Positions 17,101 to 24,786 of a stretch of 42,959 bases of DNA are shown here, one piece after another. How positions within the stretch are numbered: the first letter of the stretch is position 1; every line of letters begins with the position of its first letter. Position numbers and translations under genes: made by a program. The stretch is from an uncultured Gemmatimonadota bacterium (GTDB taxonomy: Bacteria > Gemmatimonadota > Gemmatimonadetes > Gemmatimonadales > Gemmatimonadaceae). The DNA lies in assembly GCA_946480295.1 (NCBI GenBank), contig CAMLIT010000022.1:1-42959 (forward strand), written 5' to 3'. Under the pieces are notes generated by a model. It made no database searches and had not been told where the DNA came from. It saw only the letters and a program-made list of their open reading frames with translations.

Positions 17101-19989
17101 CTCCCCCGACGCCCACCGGTCGAAGCTCGTCGTCGCCCTGCGCCCGTGCGCGTCGGCGGCGGTGAAGGTGACGACGTAGATCCCGCCCGCCGTCGGCGTG
17201 AAGGCGCACCGCTCCGGCGACGCGCCCGTCGTCACCGCGCAGTGGGCGACGGTGTCGGCGACCCAGTCGCCGACGAGCTCGGAGATCCCGTTCCGCTCGC
17301 GCCGCACCTGGTGCCACTCCCGGCGGACGATCGTGCCGCGCACGCGCACGCCGGACACCTTCTCCCCCGTCGGGCGCACGGCGACGACGTCGACCGCCTG
17401 CGGCGTGCCGGCCTTCCAGAACCAGCTCTCGCCGACCGACCTCGCGGCGACGTAGAAGTCCGCCGGGTGCACGAGCGTCGAGGTGGAGGCGCCCACCACC
17501 TGCCGGTTGACGTCGGCGACCGACGCCGAGAGGGTGATGCGCGACGCGCGCCCCTTCGACGCCGGCGGGAGCTTCAGGTGCAGCACGCGCTCGCCGCGCG
17601 CGTCGAGGGTGTCGGTGCCGCTCGCGAACTCCTGCGGCTGCGGCTCCTCCCATTCCTCCCACCACGCGCCGTGGTCGCCGACGTACCAGCCGTCGGTGCC
17701 CGGGATGTCGAGCTCCCAGGAGGAAACGGGGATCTGGGTGGCGCTCCAGTCGACCACGGCGCGTCCCATCGGCGCACCGAAGAGGTAGCGCGCCTGGAGG
17801 GTGGCGGCGAAGCCATCGCCCGGGAAGTGCGCGGCGGCAGGCGCGTTCAGCTCCACGAGGAACTCGGGTGGCCGGTACTCGGCGACGCGGTACTCCGTCG
17901 ACGCGACGGAGCGCCAGCGGCCCTGCCGCTTCGCCTGGATCTCGACGACGTACTGGCCCACGCCGGCCGAGGCGGGCACGTCCAGCGCCTGGTCCGCGGT
18001 GCCAAACGAGGAGAGCGCGGTGGTGCGCTGCGCGAGGAGCCCCTCGTCGCGATCGTGGAACACCCAGCGGAGCGAGTCGCGCGGACCCGGGACGCGCAGC
18101 GCGCCGAGCGCGCCGTCGCGGAGGATCGCCTTCGCGTGGACGCGCTCACCGGGACGGTAGATGCCGCGCTCCGTGAACACGGCGCCGGCGACCGGCACGC
18201 GCTCGTCGCCCCACGCGCTGCTGACGTTGAAGCGCCAGGGCGCGAGGTCCGGATCCCAGCGGTTGATCGCCGTGAGCGCGCGGTCGTCCGCCAGCGTCGC
18301 CGTGACGTAGCCGTCGATGTCGCGGTACTCCGCCTCCGACGCACTGTCGGCCGGGGACACGGGCCAGTCGGCGAGCCGCGCGATCCCGCTCGCGTCGGTG
18401 ACGGCGGTCGCGAGCACCCGGCCGTTCGCGTCGTGCAGGGCGACCGCGGCCCCCGCGCGGGGAAGCCCGTCGTCGACGCCGGTGACCCAGACGACGGCCT
18501 CGCGCACGCCGACGCGCGCGTGCACCGCGAGGTTCGTGACCTGGACGAGCGCGACCGGACCGTTCGTCGCCACGTCAGCGCCCGCGGCGCGGCCGCTGAC
18601 CTTCACGGCGTAGAGCGTCGGCGTGCCGGCGCGCCGCGCGTCCGCGGGGGGGAGGCGGAGGCCGGTGATCATCGGCCGGTCGGGGGCGGAGCGCACGGCG
18701 ATCCGCTGCACCGCCGCGCCGCGCACGAGCGCGCGCCACGCGCTGTCGCTGCGCCACGCGAAGCGGGTGAGGATGCGCGGCTCCAGCGTGTCGGGCACGG
18801 GCGCGACGATCGCGACGAGCGTGTCCACGTTCACGTGCTGCACGGCGAGCGTGCGGAAGCCGACGCGCTCGACGAGCAGCCGCCCGTAGGGATAGGTGAT
18901 CGCCGGGGCGTAGCCCGTCGTGCGGTACGCGACGGCGGGGTTCCCGGTGAGCCGCTGCCCGAAGACGTCGCGCATCGCGGTGTCCGCGTACGCCGCGTAG
19001 CCGGTGTGAAGCTGGAGCCTGGCTTCCAGCACCCAGCGGTCGGACTCGGCGAGGGTGTCGCGGATCCGGAAGGTGGTGGCCGGGAAGAGGTGCACGTGCT
19101 TCAGCACCTCGCTGCCCCGCACGGGGGTGCTGAAGCTGACCGTCAGGGGGCCGGTCGGGCACGCGTCGTCGCCGTTGCACTCGAGCGCCGCGACGCGGAA
19201 GTCGCCGTGGGTGGCGAAGGGGAAGCGCGCGTATCCGTGCAGCACCTGCGGCTCGACCTCCTTCGGCACGACGAGGTCGCCGCTGCAGCCGCGCGGCAGC
19301 GTCGAGTCGGGCGCGAGCACGACGACGCGCCGGAGCGAGTCGAGCGCGCGGTTTCGCTGCCAGCCTCCCGCCTCGCGCAGCGCCACGCCGTCGCCGCGAT
19401 CGATCCGGCGCTGCGACAGCGCATGCAGCCTGACGATGCGCCCGCCGCCGCACGTGGCGCTGAACTCGAGGTACGACGCGCGCGAGAGCATCGGCAGCGC
19501 CACGGGGGCGCTGTAGACGAGCTGGAAGTGCTGGTCGGGGGTCGCATAGACCGACGGCATCCCGGGGATGTACGGCACGCCGGCGAGCAGCGTGGGCCCC
19601 TGCGCGCGGAAGCTGAAGGTGTACGGCGCGGCGAGCGCGCTGCCGTCCATGGCGCGGAAATCGTTCGCGACCGTCACCGCGTACGTCGTCCCCGGAGTGA
19701 GCGCGGCGGCGGGAACGAGCCGGATCGTCACCGGATCGCGCCACTCCACGCGACCGCGGACCTCCGGGACCACGCGCAGGAGGCCGCGCGGATCCACCGT
19801 GCGGTCGAGCGAGCCGGCGACGGGGCGATCGAAGGTGACGGTGATCTCGGCGAAGGGCGAGGCATCGCCGCTCGGCGTGGCGCGGATGACGCGGAGGGGG
19901 GCGGGGGCCTGGGCGCGGACGCCCGCGGGCATGGCGCCCGCGAGGACGGCAGCCGCCGGGGCGACGCGCAGAAGACGGACGAGGAGCAT
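14200..19989 (-). CDS. Bacterial alpha-2-macroglobulin (thioester protease inhibitor)
   Basis: 1929 aa. A signal peptide (VAPAAAVLAGAMPAGVRAQA) leads into an Ig-like N-terminal domain (~30-130) and the chain of MG domains. The thioester motif is intact: YPYDCSEQVISS with Cys1413 and the Gln two residues after Glu, so the protein can covalently trap proteases after bait cleavage, as known for E. coli YfhM. Downstream follow the alpha-alpha thioester domain and the receptor-like C-terminus (TATYLARATTPGTFIRPPAH). Unlike YfhM it has no lipobox, so it is probably soluble in the periplasm or secreted. It is coupled to pbpC six bases downstream. ATG 19989 was chosen from the signal peptide. Confidence 0.95.
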   Translation of the reverse strand: MLLVRLLRVAPAAAVLAGAMPAGVRAQAPAPLRVIRATPSGDASPFAEITVTFDRPVAGSLDRTVDPRGLLRVVPEVRGRVEWRDPVTIRLVPAAALTPGTTYAVTVANDFRAMDGSALAAPYTFSFRAQGPTLLAGVPYIPGMPSVYATPDQHFQLVYSAPVALPMLSRASYLEFSATCGGGRIVRLHALSQRRIDRGDGVALREAGGWQRNRALDSLRRVVVLAPDSTLPRGCSGDLVVPKEVEPQVLHGYARFPFATHGDFRVAALECNGDDACPTGPLTVSFSTPVRGSEVLKHVHLFPATTFRIRDTLAESDRWVLEARLQLHTGYAAYADTAMRDVFGQRLTGNPAVAYRTTGYAPAITYPYGRLLVERVGFRTLAVQHVNVDTLVAIVAPVPDTLEPRILTRFAWRSDSAWRALVRGAAVQRIAVRSAPDRPMITGLRLPPADARRAGTPTLYAVKVSGRAAGADVATNGPVALVQVTNLAVHARVGVREAVVWVTGVDDGLPRAGAAVALHDANGRVLATAVTDASGIARLADWPVSPADSASEAEYRDIDGYVTATLADDRALTAINRWDPDLAPWRFNVSSAWGDERVPVAGAVFTERGIYRPGERVHAKAILRDGALGALRVPGPRDSLRWVFHDRDEGLLAQRTTALSSFGTADQALDVPASAGVGQYVVEIQAKRQGRWRSVASTEYRVAEYRPPEFLVELNAPAAAHFPGDGFAATLQARYLFGAPMGRAVVDWSATQIPVSSWELDIPGTDGWYVGDHGAWWEEWEEPQPQEFASGTDTLDARGERVLHLKLPPASKGRASRITLSASVADVNRQVVGASTSTLVHPADFYVAARSVGESWFWKAGTPQAVDVVAVRPTGEKVSGVRVRGTIVRREWHQVRRERNGISELVGDWVADTVAHCAVTTGASPERCAFTPTAGGIYVVTFTAADAHGRRATTSFDRWASGEGWVPWSDETQFKMDVIPDRTRYSVGDTATVMFASPFTNAEAWITVEREGLIEQRRMRLTSGSTTLKFPITEAFAPNAYVSIIVVRGRSAKPGPLDDPGRPTMRVGYAELRVTPEVKRLAVRVAATQAEYRPGDVARVRLQVRDAGGRGARSEVTLWAVDEGVLALTGYKTPDPLDLIYRERGLGMRLASNLTSVAPQVPEGEKGKREPGGGGGAEGADILRSRFQSTAFFLGSVVTDAQGDAVATAKLPDNLTTFRVMAVAVTAGDRYGKGESEMLVTRPLLARQALPRFVRPGDAFTAGAVVNRRDGRAATVLVKAEATGVSLQGEPQRTATLAPSRGAEVRFPFRVGRDVGRDVGRGDSARTDSVAFRFDVSGDGDADAVRVALPVRPDHHPRALTVAGVLHDSASVELPLPAGIDPARSRLSLTLGATPLATIRGMARTLHVYPYDCSEQVISSVVPIIALHRAQRELGVTLAGEQFGGAALAEIARAANVLVRRQRADGGIGYWAPTDWTTPWLSAYAGMVLLDARDAGVKIDTVVFSRLAAYLGRELHGETRVAFTPVAYWYADNRAMRLRDQVAAVDFLSRFGRPDVAAENELLRGAAQLTLEDRARLAQVFARRRQLAPARALMTPTWALVRVAGRRATLPDSLLPDFYFASRMRPIARVLMATLAIDPDNALVGPLVETLAQQSRAARSVWMWNTQDYAAAVSALAFFESYHRAHGDRSVRVRAGDRVILAAGPAATGRDSTIALAGLVGGTAAAPALHLRLDAGAGDAPVYYYLTVTDVPLAPPVTPDDRGIQVERWYESYPGGQPVSHVAEGDLVRVRLRIRVPSPLQFVVLDDALPAGLEAVDLSLRTASALPGPGAAVPDEPAAHEEESPERPWSWYGSWDSGWWSPFDHREMRDDRVVYSATLLWPGTYTATYLARATTPGTFIRPPAHAEEMYNPGLNGRSDGGTFVVDQRP

Positions 19990-20091
19990 CGGTCGCGGGG
20001 GTTGGCGGGGGGCGCCGCGTGCCTCGTCAGGCGCCCTCGATCCGCACGGCGCCACATCATGCGTCCCGCGCGAGCGCCGCGCCAGCCCGAC

Positions 20092-20937
20092 TCAGGACGC
20101 GGCTTCCTCGACGGATGCGATGGGCTCCGGCTGGTCGACCACGAAGCTCCCGCCCGGCTCGAGGATGCGCGCCACCACGCTGCTGTAGCGCGTGGCCAGC
20201 TCGCGGCGCAGACGGACGATCGCGTCGAAGGCGCGCGAGTCGATGAAGTTGAAGGTCCCCCAGTGGTGGGGCACGAAGTAGCGCGCGCCGAGGCGCTCGC
20301 ACGTGCGGAGCGCGTCGCGGGGGGTCAGGTGGCCGCGGCGGAACCCGGGCTCCCACCACGGCGCGTGGTTGATCGGCAGGAGCGCGAGGTCGAGCCGGCG
20401 GCCGCGCGCGCGCAGGTATCCGGCCACGAAGTCCTCCCCGCGCGAGCGCGGCCCGGTGTCGCCCGCGAACAGGCACGCGTGCGTGCCCGAGTCCAGCAGG
20501 TACATGTTCACGCCGGCGCGCCACCAGTCCACCAGGTAGCGGGAGCCGACGTGCCGCGCGGCGGAGGCGGTGATCGCGAGCTCGGCATGCGCCGCGCCGG
20601 CGAGGCGCACGGTCTCGCCGGGGGCGAGGGGCGAGGCGCCAGCGTGTCCCCGCCGCCGAAGCCAGCGCGCGAGCGCCGGGGGCGCGTAGAGCGGCGTCGC
20701 CGGCGGCAGCGCGGCGAGGGTGCGCAGCGACAGGTGGTCCGCGTGCGCGTGCGTGAGGAGGATCGCGTCCACCGGCGAGAGCTGCTGGAGCGGCACCCCC
20801 GGCGCGCTCACGCGCGCGAGCATGCCGCCGATGCGCGGCAGGCCGCCGAGCCGGAAGTCGAAGTTCGGATCCGTGAGGATCCGCACGCCGTGGACCTCGA
20901 TCAGCAGCGTGGCGTGCCCGATGTAGACGACGCGCAT
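20092..20937 (-). CDS. MBL-fold metal-dependent hydrolase
   Basis: 281 aa. The metallo-beta-lactamase motif THAHADHLSLRTL (His-x-His-x-Asp-His at ~71-76) is clear, preceded by GHATLLIEVHGVRILTDPNF, which is typical of the UlaG/NAPE-PLD-like branch. Later metal ligands are in LFAGDTGPRS (Asp) and VPHHWGTFNF (His). Two zinc ions are expected. It has no signal peptide and should be cytoplasmic. The substrate, possibly a lactone or a phosphodiester, cannot be read. GAGG lies just before ATG 20937. It precedes the alpha-2-macroglobulin gene by 102 bases on the same strand, so it may open the same transcript, though functional connection is not established. Confidence 0.9.
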   Translation of the reverse strand: MRVVYIGHATLLIEVHGVRILTDPNFDFRLGGLPRIGGMLARVSAPGVPLQQLSPVDAILLTHAHADHLSLRTLAALPPATPLYAPPALARWLRRRGHAGASPLAPGETVRLAGAAHAELAITASAARHVGSRYLVDWWRAGVNMYLLDSGTHACLFAGDTGPRSRGEDFVAGYLRARGRRLDLALLPINHAPWWEPGFRRGHLTPRDALRTCERLGARYFVPHHWGTFNFIDSRAFDAIVRLRRELATRYSSVVARILEPGGSFVVDQPEPIASVEEAAS

Positions 20938-21051
20938 GACCTCACCCGGAAGAGCGCGCCGACGCGCACCGACGATCGTGGGTGCCGACGATGCACGGCG
21001 GTCGGCCGAACGGTCAATCCGGAACATCCACCACAGCGGGCGGCATCGCCG

Positions 21052-21084
21052 ATCGTGCTTGCGTGGGCTCCCGCGGAGCACGAT
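21052..21084 (+). promoter_or_regulatory. Inverted repeat over the promoter of the membrane cassette
   Basis: ATCGTGCT (21052-21059) and AGCACGAT (21077-21084) are perfect 8-bp arms 17 bases apart. The left arm touches the -35 and the right arm covers part of the -10, which is where a repressor would block transcription. This is a candidate operator; no adjoining regulator gene is obvious. Confidence 0.45.
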
Positions 21085-21087
21085 AAT
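21059..21087 (+). promoter_or_regulatory. Promoter for the two-gene membrane cassette
   Basis: TTGCGT (21059-21064), a 17-base spacer and GATAAT (21082-21087) make one of the best sigma-70-like promoters in the window. The transcript would start near 21094 and carry a leader of about 50 bases before ATG 21147. Confidence 0.6.
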
Positions 21088-21146
21088 GCCGCCGCGTCCG
21101 ACACGCCCGCCGGGCGACCTCACGCACGTCGACAGGAGCGCCCGCC

Positions 21147-22367
21147 ATGGCGACCTCCCTCGGGGCGCCCACGCCCTCGACCGGGTACACCGCGGCCGCA
21201 CCCTCGAGCCTCGACGCCCCGGCGACGATTCCCTGGTTCCTCCTCGCCGTCGCCCTCGCCGCGACGTGCGTGGTGGTGGGGATCACCTGGGACATCTCGT
21301 GGCACATGACGATCGGCCGCGACACGTTCTGGACGCCGGCGCACATGTGCACCTACGCCGCGGGGCTGATCGTCGGCGTGAGCTGCGGCTGGATCGCGCT
21401 GAAGACGACCTTCGCCGGCACCAGCGTGGAGCGCGAGCGCGCCGTCCGCTTCTGGGGCTTTCGCGCGCCCCTCGGCGCGTGGATCTGCGTGTGGGGCTCC
21501 TTCGCCATGCTCACGTCGGCGCCCTTCGACGATTGGTGGCACAACGCGTACGGGCTCGACGTCAAGATCATCAGCCCGCCGCACACCCTCCTCGCCCTCG
21601 GCATGGAGGCGATCGTCTTCGGCGCGCTGGTGTGGACGCTCGGCTGGCAGAACCGGATCGCCGCCCCGGCGCCGAAGCGGCGCCTCGAGGCGCTCTTCCT
21701 CTACGACGGCGGGCTGCTCATCTCGATGGCCGCGATCTTCGTGACGCAGTACACCGAGCGCCCGACGCAGCACTCGACGATCTTCCTGCGCGTCGCCGGG
21801 CTGACCTTTCCCGTGCTGCTCGTCGGGCTCGCGCGCGGCTCGACGCGGCGCTGGCCGGCGACGACGGCGGCGCTCGTCTACATGGCCGTGCGCATCGTGA
21901 TGGGGTGGATCCTCCCCCTCTTCCCCGCCCAGCCGAAGCTCGGGCCGATCTACAACCCGGTCGACCACATGGTCGCCATGGAGTTCCCGCTGCTCCTCGT
22001 CGCGCCGGCGATCGCCGTGGACCTGCTGATGCGGCGGCTGGACGGGGACGCGACGCCCGGGCGCGACTGGATGGCGGCCCCGCTCTACGGCGCGGCATTC
22101 CTCGCCGCGCTCGTGGCCGCGCAGTGGCCGTTCGCCGATTTCCTCATGTCGAGCGCGTCGCGGAACTGGGTGTTCTTCACGCACCGGAACTTCTCGTATG
22201 GCCTGCCGCACTTCACGGCGTACTACCAGTGGCGTTTCTACCGGCTGCCGCCGGGCACGACGGCCATCCTGATCGTCTGGCAGGTCGCGCTGGCGCTGCT
22301 CTTCGCGACGCTGTCCGCGCGCGCCGGGCTGGCCTGGGGACGCTGGATGCGGAAGGTGGTGCGATGA
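21147..22367 (+). CDS. Ten-helix membrane protein with conserved-looking His clusters, unknown family
   Basis: 406 aa. About ten transmembrane helices can be drawn, starting with IPWFLLAVALAATCVVVGI (~28-46) and ending with AILIVWQVALALLFATL (~374-390). Histidines lie at helix ends or inside helices in striking motifs: DISWHMTIG, TPAHMCTYAAG, FDDWWHNAYG, ISPPHTLLALGM and, late, GLPHFTAYYQW. Such placement is typical of haem or copper sites in membranes, but I recognise no named family, so this is inference. AGGAG stands eight bases before the ATG. The last four bases overlap the start of the next gene (ATGA), so the two proteins are translated together. Confidence 0.85.
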   Translation: MATSLGAPTPSTGYTAAAPSSLDAPATIPWFLLAVALAATCVVVGITWDISWHMTIGRDTFWTPAHMCTYAAGLIVGVSCGWIALKTTFAGTSVERERAVRFWGFRAPLGAWICVWGSFAMLTSAPFDDWWHNAYGLDVKIISPPHTLLALGMEAIVFGALVWTLGWQNRIAAPAPKRRLEALFLYDGGLLISMAAIFVTQYTERPTQHSTIFLRVAGLTFPVLLVGLARGSTRRWPATTAALVYMAVRIVMGWILPLFPAQPKLGPIYNPVDHMVAMEFPLLLVAPAIAVDLLMRRLDGDATPGRDWMAAPLYGAAFLAALVAAQWPFADFLMSSASRNWVFFTHRNFSYGLPHFTAYYQWRFYRLPPGTTAILIVWQVALALLFATLSARAGLAWGRWMRKVVR

Positions 22368-23920
22368 CGCGGCTCGCTCGCGCCCTGCGCGCCAACCTCG
22401 TGCACGGCGCGCTCGTCGGCGCGCTGGTCGCCGTGGCCGCGGCGCACGTCGGCAGCCCCGACGCGTTCCTCGTCGGGAAGGCGGGGCCCTACGACGTGTC
22501 CATCATCGTCCGGCCGCCGCAGGTGGTGCCCGGCCTGGCGGAGGTCATCGTGCGCATCCCGGCGAGCGAGGCGGGCGACGTGCGCCGCGTGCTCGTGCGC
22601 CCGATCTTCTGGCGCACGGGGCGCGCCGGCTCGCCGCGCGCCGACGAGGCGACGCGCATCACGGCGCCCGAGCCGACCTTCGTCGGCAAGCTGTGGCTGA
22701 TGAGCAGCGGCGCCTACACCGTCGACGTGGAGGTGGACGGGGCACGCGGCCGCGGCACGGTGTCGGTGCCGGTGGAAGCCGTTGCCACCGCGCAGCTCGC
22801 GCTCTCGCCGCTGCTGAAGGACCTGCTCGTCATCCTCGGCTTCATCCTCGTCTTCGGCATGCTCACCATCGTACACGCCGCGACGGGCGAGGCGCTCGTC
22901 GCGCCCGGCGCCACGCCCGACCCGGCCCGCCGGCGGGCGAGCCGCGTCGCGACGGCGATCGCCGTCCCGACGCTCTCGCTCCTCCTCTTCGGCGGATGGC
23001 GATGGTGGAACGGCGAAGCGGCGGCGTATCGCCGGCGGCTCGATCGGCCGCTCGCCGTCGCCGCGTCCGTCGCATCGTCGGGCGCGGGCACGCGGCTCCG
23101 CGTCGAGGTCACCGATACGACCTGGACGCGGCGGCACCTGCCGCCGCTCATCCCCGATCACGGGAAGATGATGCACCTCTTCCTGGTGCGCTGGCCGGCG
23201 CTGGATGCCTTCGCGCACCTGCATCCCGCGATGATCGACCGCAACACCTTCGAGATGACCCTGCCCGCGCTCCCGGCGGGGAGCTACCGCGTCTACGCCG
23301 ACGTGGTGCACGAGAGCGGCTACGAGCGCACCCTCGTGTCGTCGGTAAGGCTCGCGTCTCCGGCGACGCGGCCTGCGTCGGCCGCCGCGGACAGCGACGA
23401 CGCGGTGGACGCGAGCGGGGCCGCCGCGGCCGTGGCGCGCGATGGATCGACGACCGGCGGCGGCATCGCCGTCGCCCGGCTGCCCGACGGCTCGGGGCTC
23501 ACGCTGGGCACCGATGCGTGGCCGATCGCCGCCGGGCAGCCGGTGATGCTGCACTTCGCCCTGGTGGACGCGGCGGGGCGGCCGGCGGCCATCGATCCGT
23601 ACCTCGGCATGGCGGCGCACGCGGTGGTGCTCCGCCGCGACGGCTCGGTGTTCGCCCACCTCCATCCGATGGGCACGATCGCGCCCGCCGCGCAGCGAGC
23701 GTTCGCGCTCCGCGAGGCGGGCGACACGACCCCCGACGGGAGGCTCGCGGATTCGCTCGCGCGCGCCGGCGCGATGGCGCCGATGCAGGGCATGGGCGCG
23801 CCGGACGGGCGCGTGGCGCTGCCGTACGTCTTCCCCCGCGCCGGCAGCTACCGGCTGTGGCTGCAGGTCCGGCACGCCGGCGCCATCCGCACGGCCGCGT
23901 ACGACCTGGACGTGCGGTAG
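22364..23920 (+). CDS. Membrane-anchored periplasmic protein with paired HLHP domains
   Basis: 518 aa, starting on an ATGA overlap with the upstream ten-helix protein. An N-terminal hydrophobic segment (~14-30) precedes a beta-rich domain (~35-145; YDVSIIVRPPQVVPGLAEV, SSGAYTVDVEVDG). Two helices at ~150-172 (LLVILGFILVFGMLTIVHA) and ~204-220 follow, then two periplasmic domains, each holding His motifs: HGKMMHLFLV with FAHLHPAM (~265-290) and AAHAVVLRRDG with FAHLHPMGT (~415-435). YtkA/FixH-type and copper-trafficking proteins show similar HLHP signatures, so metal binding is plausible but unproven. It probably acts with the partner membrane protein. Confidence 0.85.
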   Translation: MTRLARALRANLVHGALVGALVAVAAAHVGSPDAFLVGKAGPYDVSIIVRPPQVVPGLAEVIVRIPASEAGDVRRVLVRPIFWRTGRAGSPRADEATRITAPEPTFVGKLWLMSSGAYTVDVEVDGARGRGTVSVPVEAVATAQLALSPLLKDLLVILGFILVFGMLTIVHAATGEALVAPGATPDPARRRASRVATAIAVPTLSLLLFGGWRWWNGEAAAYRRRLDRPLAVAASVASSGAGTRLRVEVTDTTWTRRHLPPLIPDHGKMMHLFLVRWPALDAFAHLHPAMIDRNTFEMTLPALPAGSYRVYADVVHESGYERTLVSSVRLASPATRPASAAADSDDAVDASGAAAAVARDGSTTGGGIAVARLPDGSGLTLGTDAWPIAAGQPVMLHFALVDAAGRPAAIDPYLGMAAHAVVLRRDGSVFAHLHPMGTIAPAAQRAFALREAGDTTPDGRLADSLARAGAMAPMQGMGAPDGRVALPYVFPRAGSYRLWLQVRHAGAIRTAAYDLDVR

Positions 23921-23951
23921 CGTCGTTGAGCGTCGTGTGCGTGCGCGCCGC

Positions 23952-24689
23952 TCACCCGGCGCGCATCGCCCGGCCGATGTACTCGCCCATGGCCGCATCG
24001 ATGCCGGTCCGCTCGCGCACGGTGGGCTCCTGCGCGTACATCCGCCGCAGCGCGTCGACGATGCCGGGATCCCCGCCGGTGAACTCCTCGACGAGCTCCT
24101 TCCATCGCTTCGCCAGCGCGCGCACGCGCTCGCTCGTCGGGTCGGTTCCCTTCTGCATCTCCTCGCGCACCTGCGCGATGAGCCGCGGCCACTCGGCTTC
24201 GACCGCCTTGATGTGGGCCTCGCCGAGCTTGGCCCCACGCTCCTTGATGTCCCGGATCTGCTCCGGCGTGTAGTACTTCTCCATTCGCGTGATCCCCTCG
24301 ATCGCCAGGATGAGCTCGTCCGCGCTGACCGTGGCGCGCGACGAGATGCTCGCAGCGAGGCTCTCCAGCAGGGCGCACAGCCGCCGCTGCCCCTCGATCT
24401 GCTCGCGCAGGCGTCGAACGTGGAGCTCGAGCACGCGGTGCGGCGACAGCTCGCGCTGCTGCAGGAGCGCGCGGATCTCGTCGAGGCTGAAGCCGAGCTG
24501 GCGCATCGACTTGATCTGCTGCAGCCGCAGCAGCTCGGGCACGCCGTACAGCCGGTGCCGCGAGCGGGTGTGCCGCGACGGCGGCAGCAGCCCGATCTCG
24601 TCGTAGTAGTGCAGCGTGCGTACGGAGAGGCCCGTCCGCTTCGCCAGCTCCCCGACCTTCATCCCCCGCGTCTTCTCGATCGTCTCCAT
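23952..24689 (-). CDS. MerR-family regulator with TipAS ligand-binding domain
   Basis: 245 aa. The MerR winged helix-turn-helix occupies residues ~10-80: MKVGELAKRTGLSVRTLHYY, DEIGLLPPSR, RLYGVPELLRLQQIKSMRQL. A dimerisation coiled coil (~85-130) follows. The C-terminal ~110 residues are a TipAS-type domain (KYYTPEQIRDIKERGAKLGE, EFTGGDPGIVDALRRMYAQE). Relatives such as TipAL and SkgA bind drugs or respond to stress, and activate transcription by twisting over-long promoter spacers. An in-frame ATG at 24662 would remove nine residues; the upstream one was chosen. Its own promoter has the expected 19-bp spacer, so autoregulation is likely. Target genes beyond itself are not evident. Confidence 0.93.
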   Translation of the reverse strand: METIEKTRGMKVGELAKRTGLSVRTLHYYDEIGLLPPSRHTRSRHRLYGVPELLRLQQIKSMRQLGFSLDEIRALLQQRELSPHRVLELHVRRLREQIEGQRRLCALLESLAASISSRATVSADELILAIEGITRMEKYYTPEQIRDIKERGAKLGEAHIKAVEAEWPRLIAQVREEMQKGTDPTSERVRALAKRWKELVEEFTGGDPGIVDALRRMYAQEPTVRERTGIDAAMGEYIGRAMRAG

Positions 24690-24723
24690 CGCTCCGGTCC
24701 CTGCGCCGGTGAACGTGTGCCGC

Positions 24724-24754
24724 ACGCTAGGGCCTCACGTTACGTGAGGTGCAA
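24724..24754 (-). promoter_or_regulatory. MerR-type promoter with 19-bp spacer and palindromic operator
   Basis: On the minus strand TTGCAC (24749-24754) and TAGCGT (24724-24729) are separated by exactly 19 bases. The spacer carries the perfect palindrome CCTCACGTTACGTGAGG (24733-24749; 8-bp arms, one central base). This is the known design of MerR-family promoters, in which the regulator bound to the long spacer brings the two hexamers into register. The transcript would begin about 27 bases before the MerR start. Confidence 0.8.
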
Positions 24755-24786
24755 GGGGGAGCAAGGGGAGGGCGCGGAGACACGCC

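Noticed and set aside
12202..21309. Open frame of about 3035 codons on the plus strand
   Set aside because: It lies antisense to PBP1C, alpha-2-macroglobulin and the MBL gene, whose motifs are unequivocal. Long antisense frames are expected at this GC content. Its translation is Arg/Ala/Glu/Val-rich without any domain.
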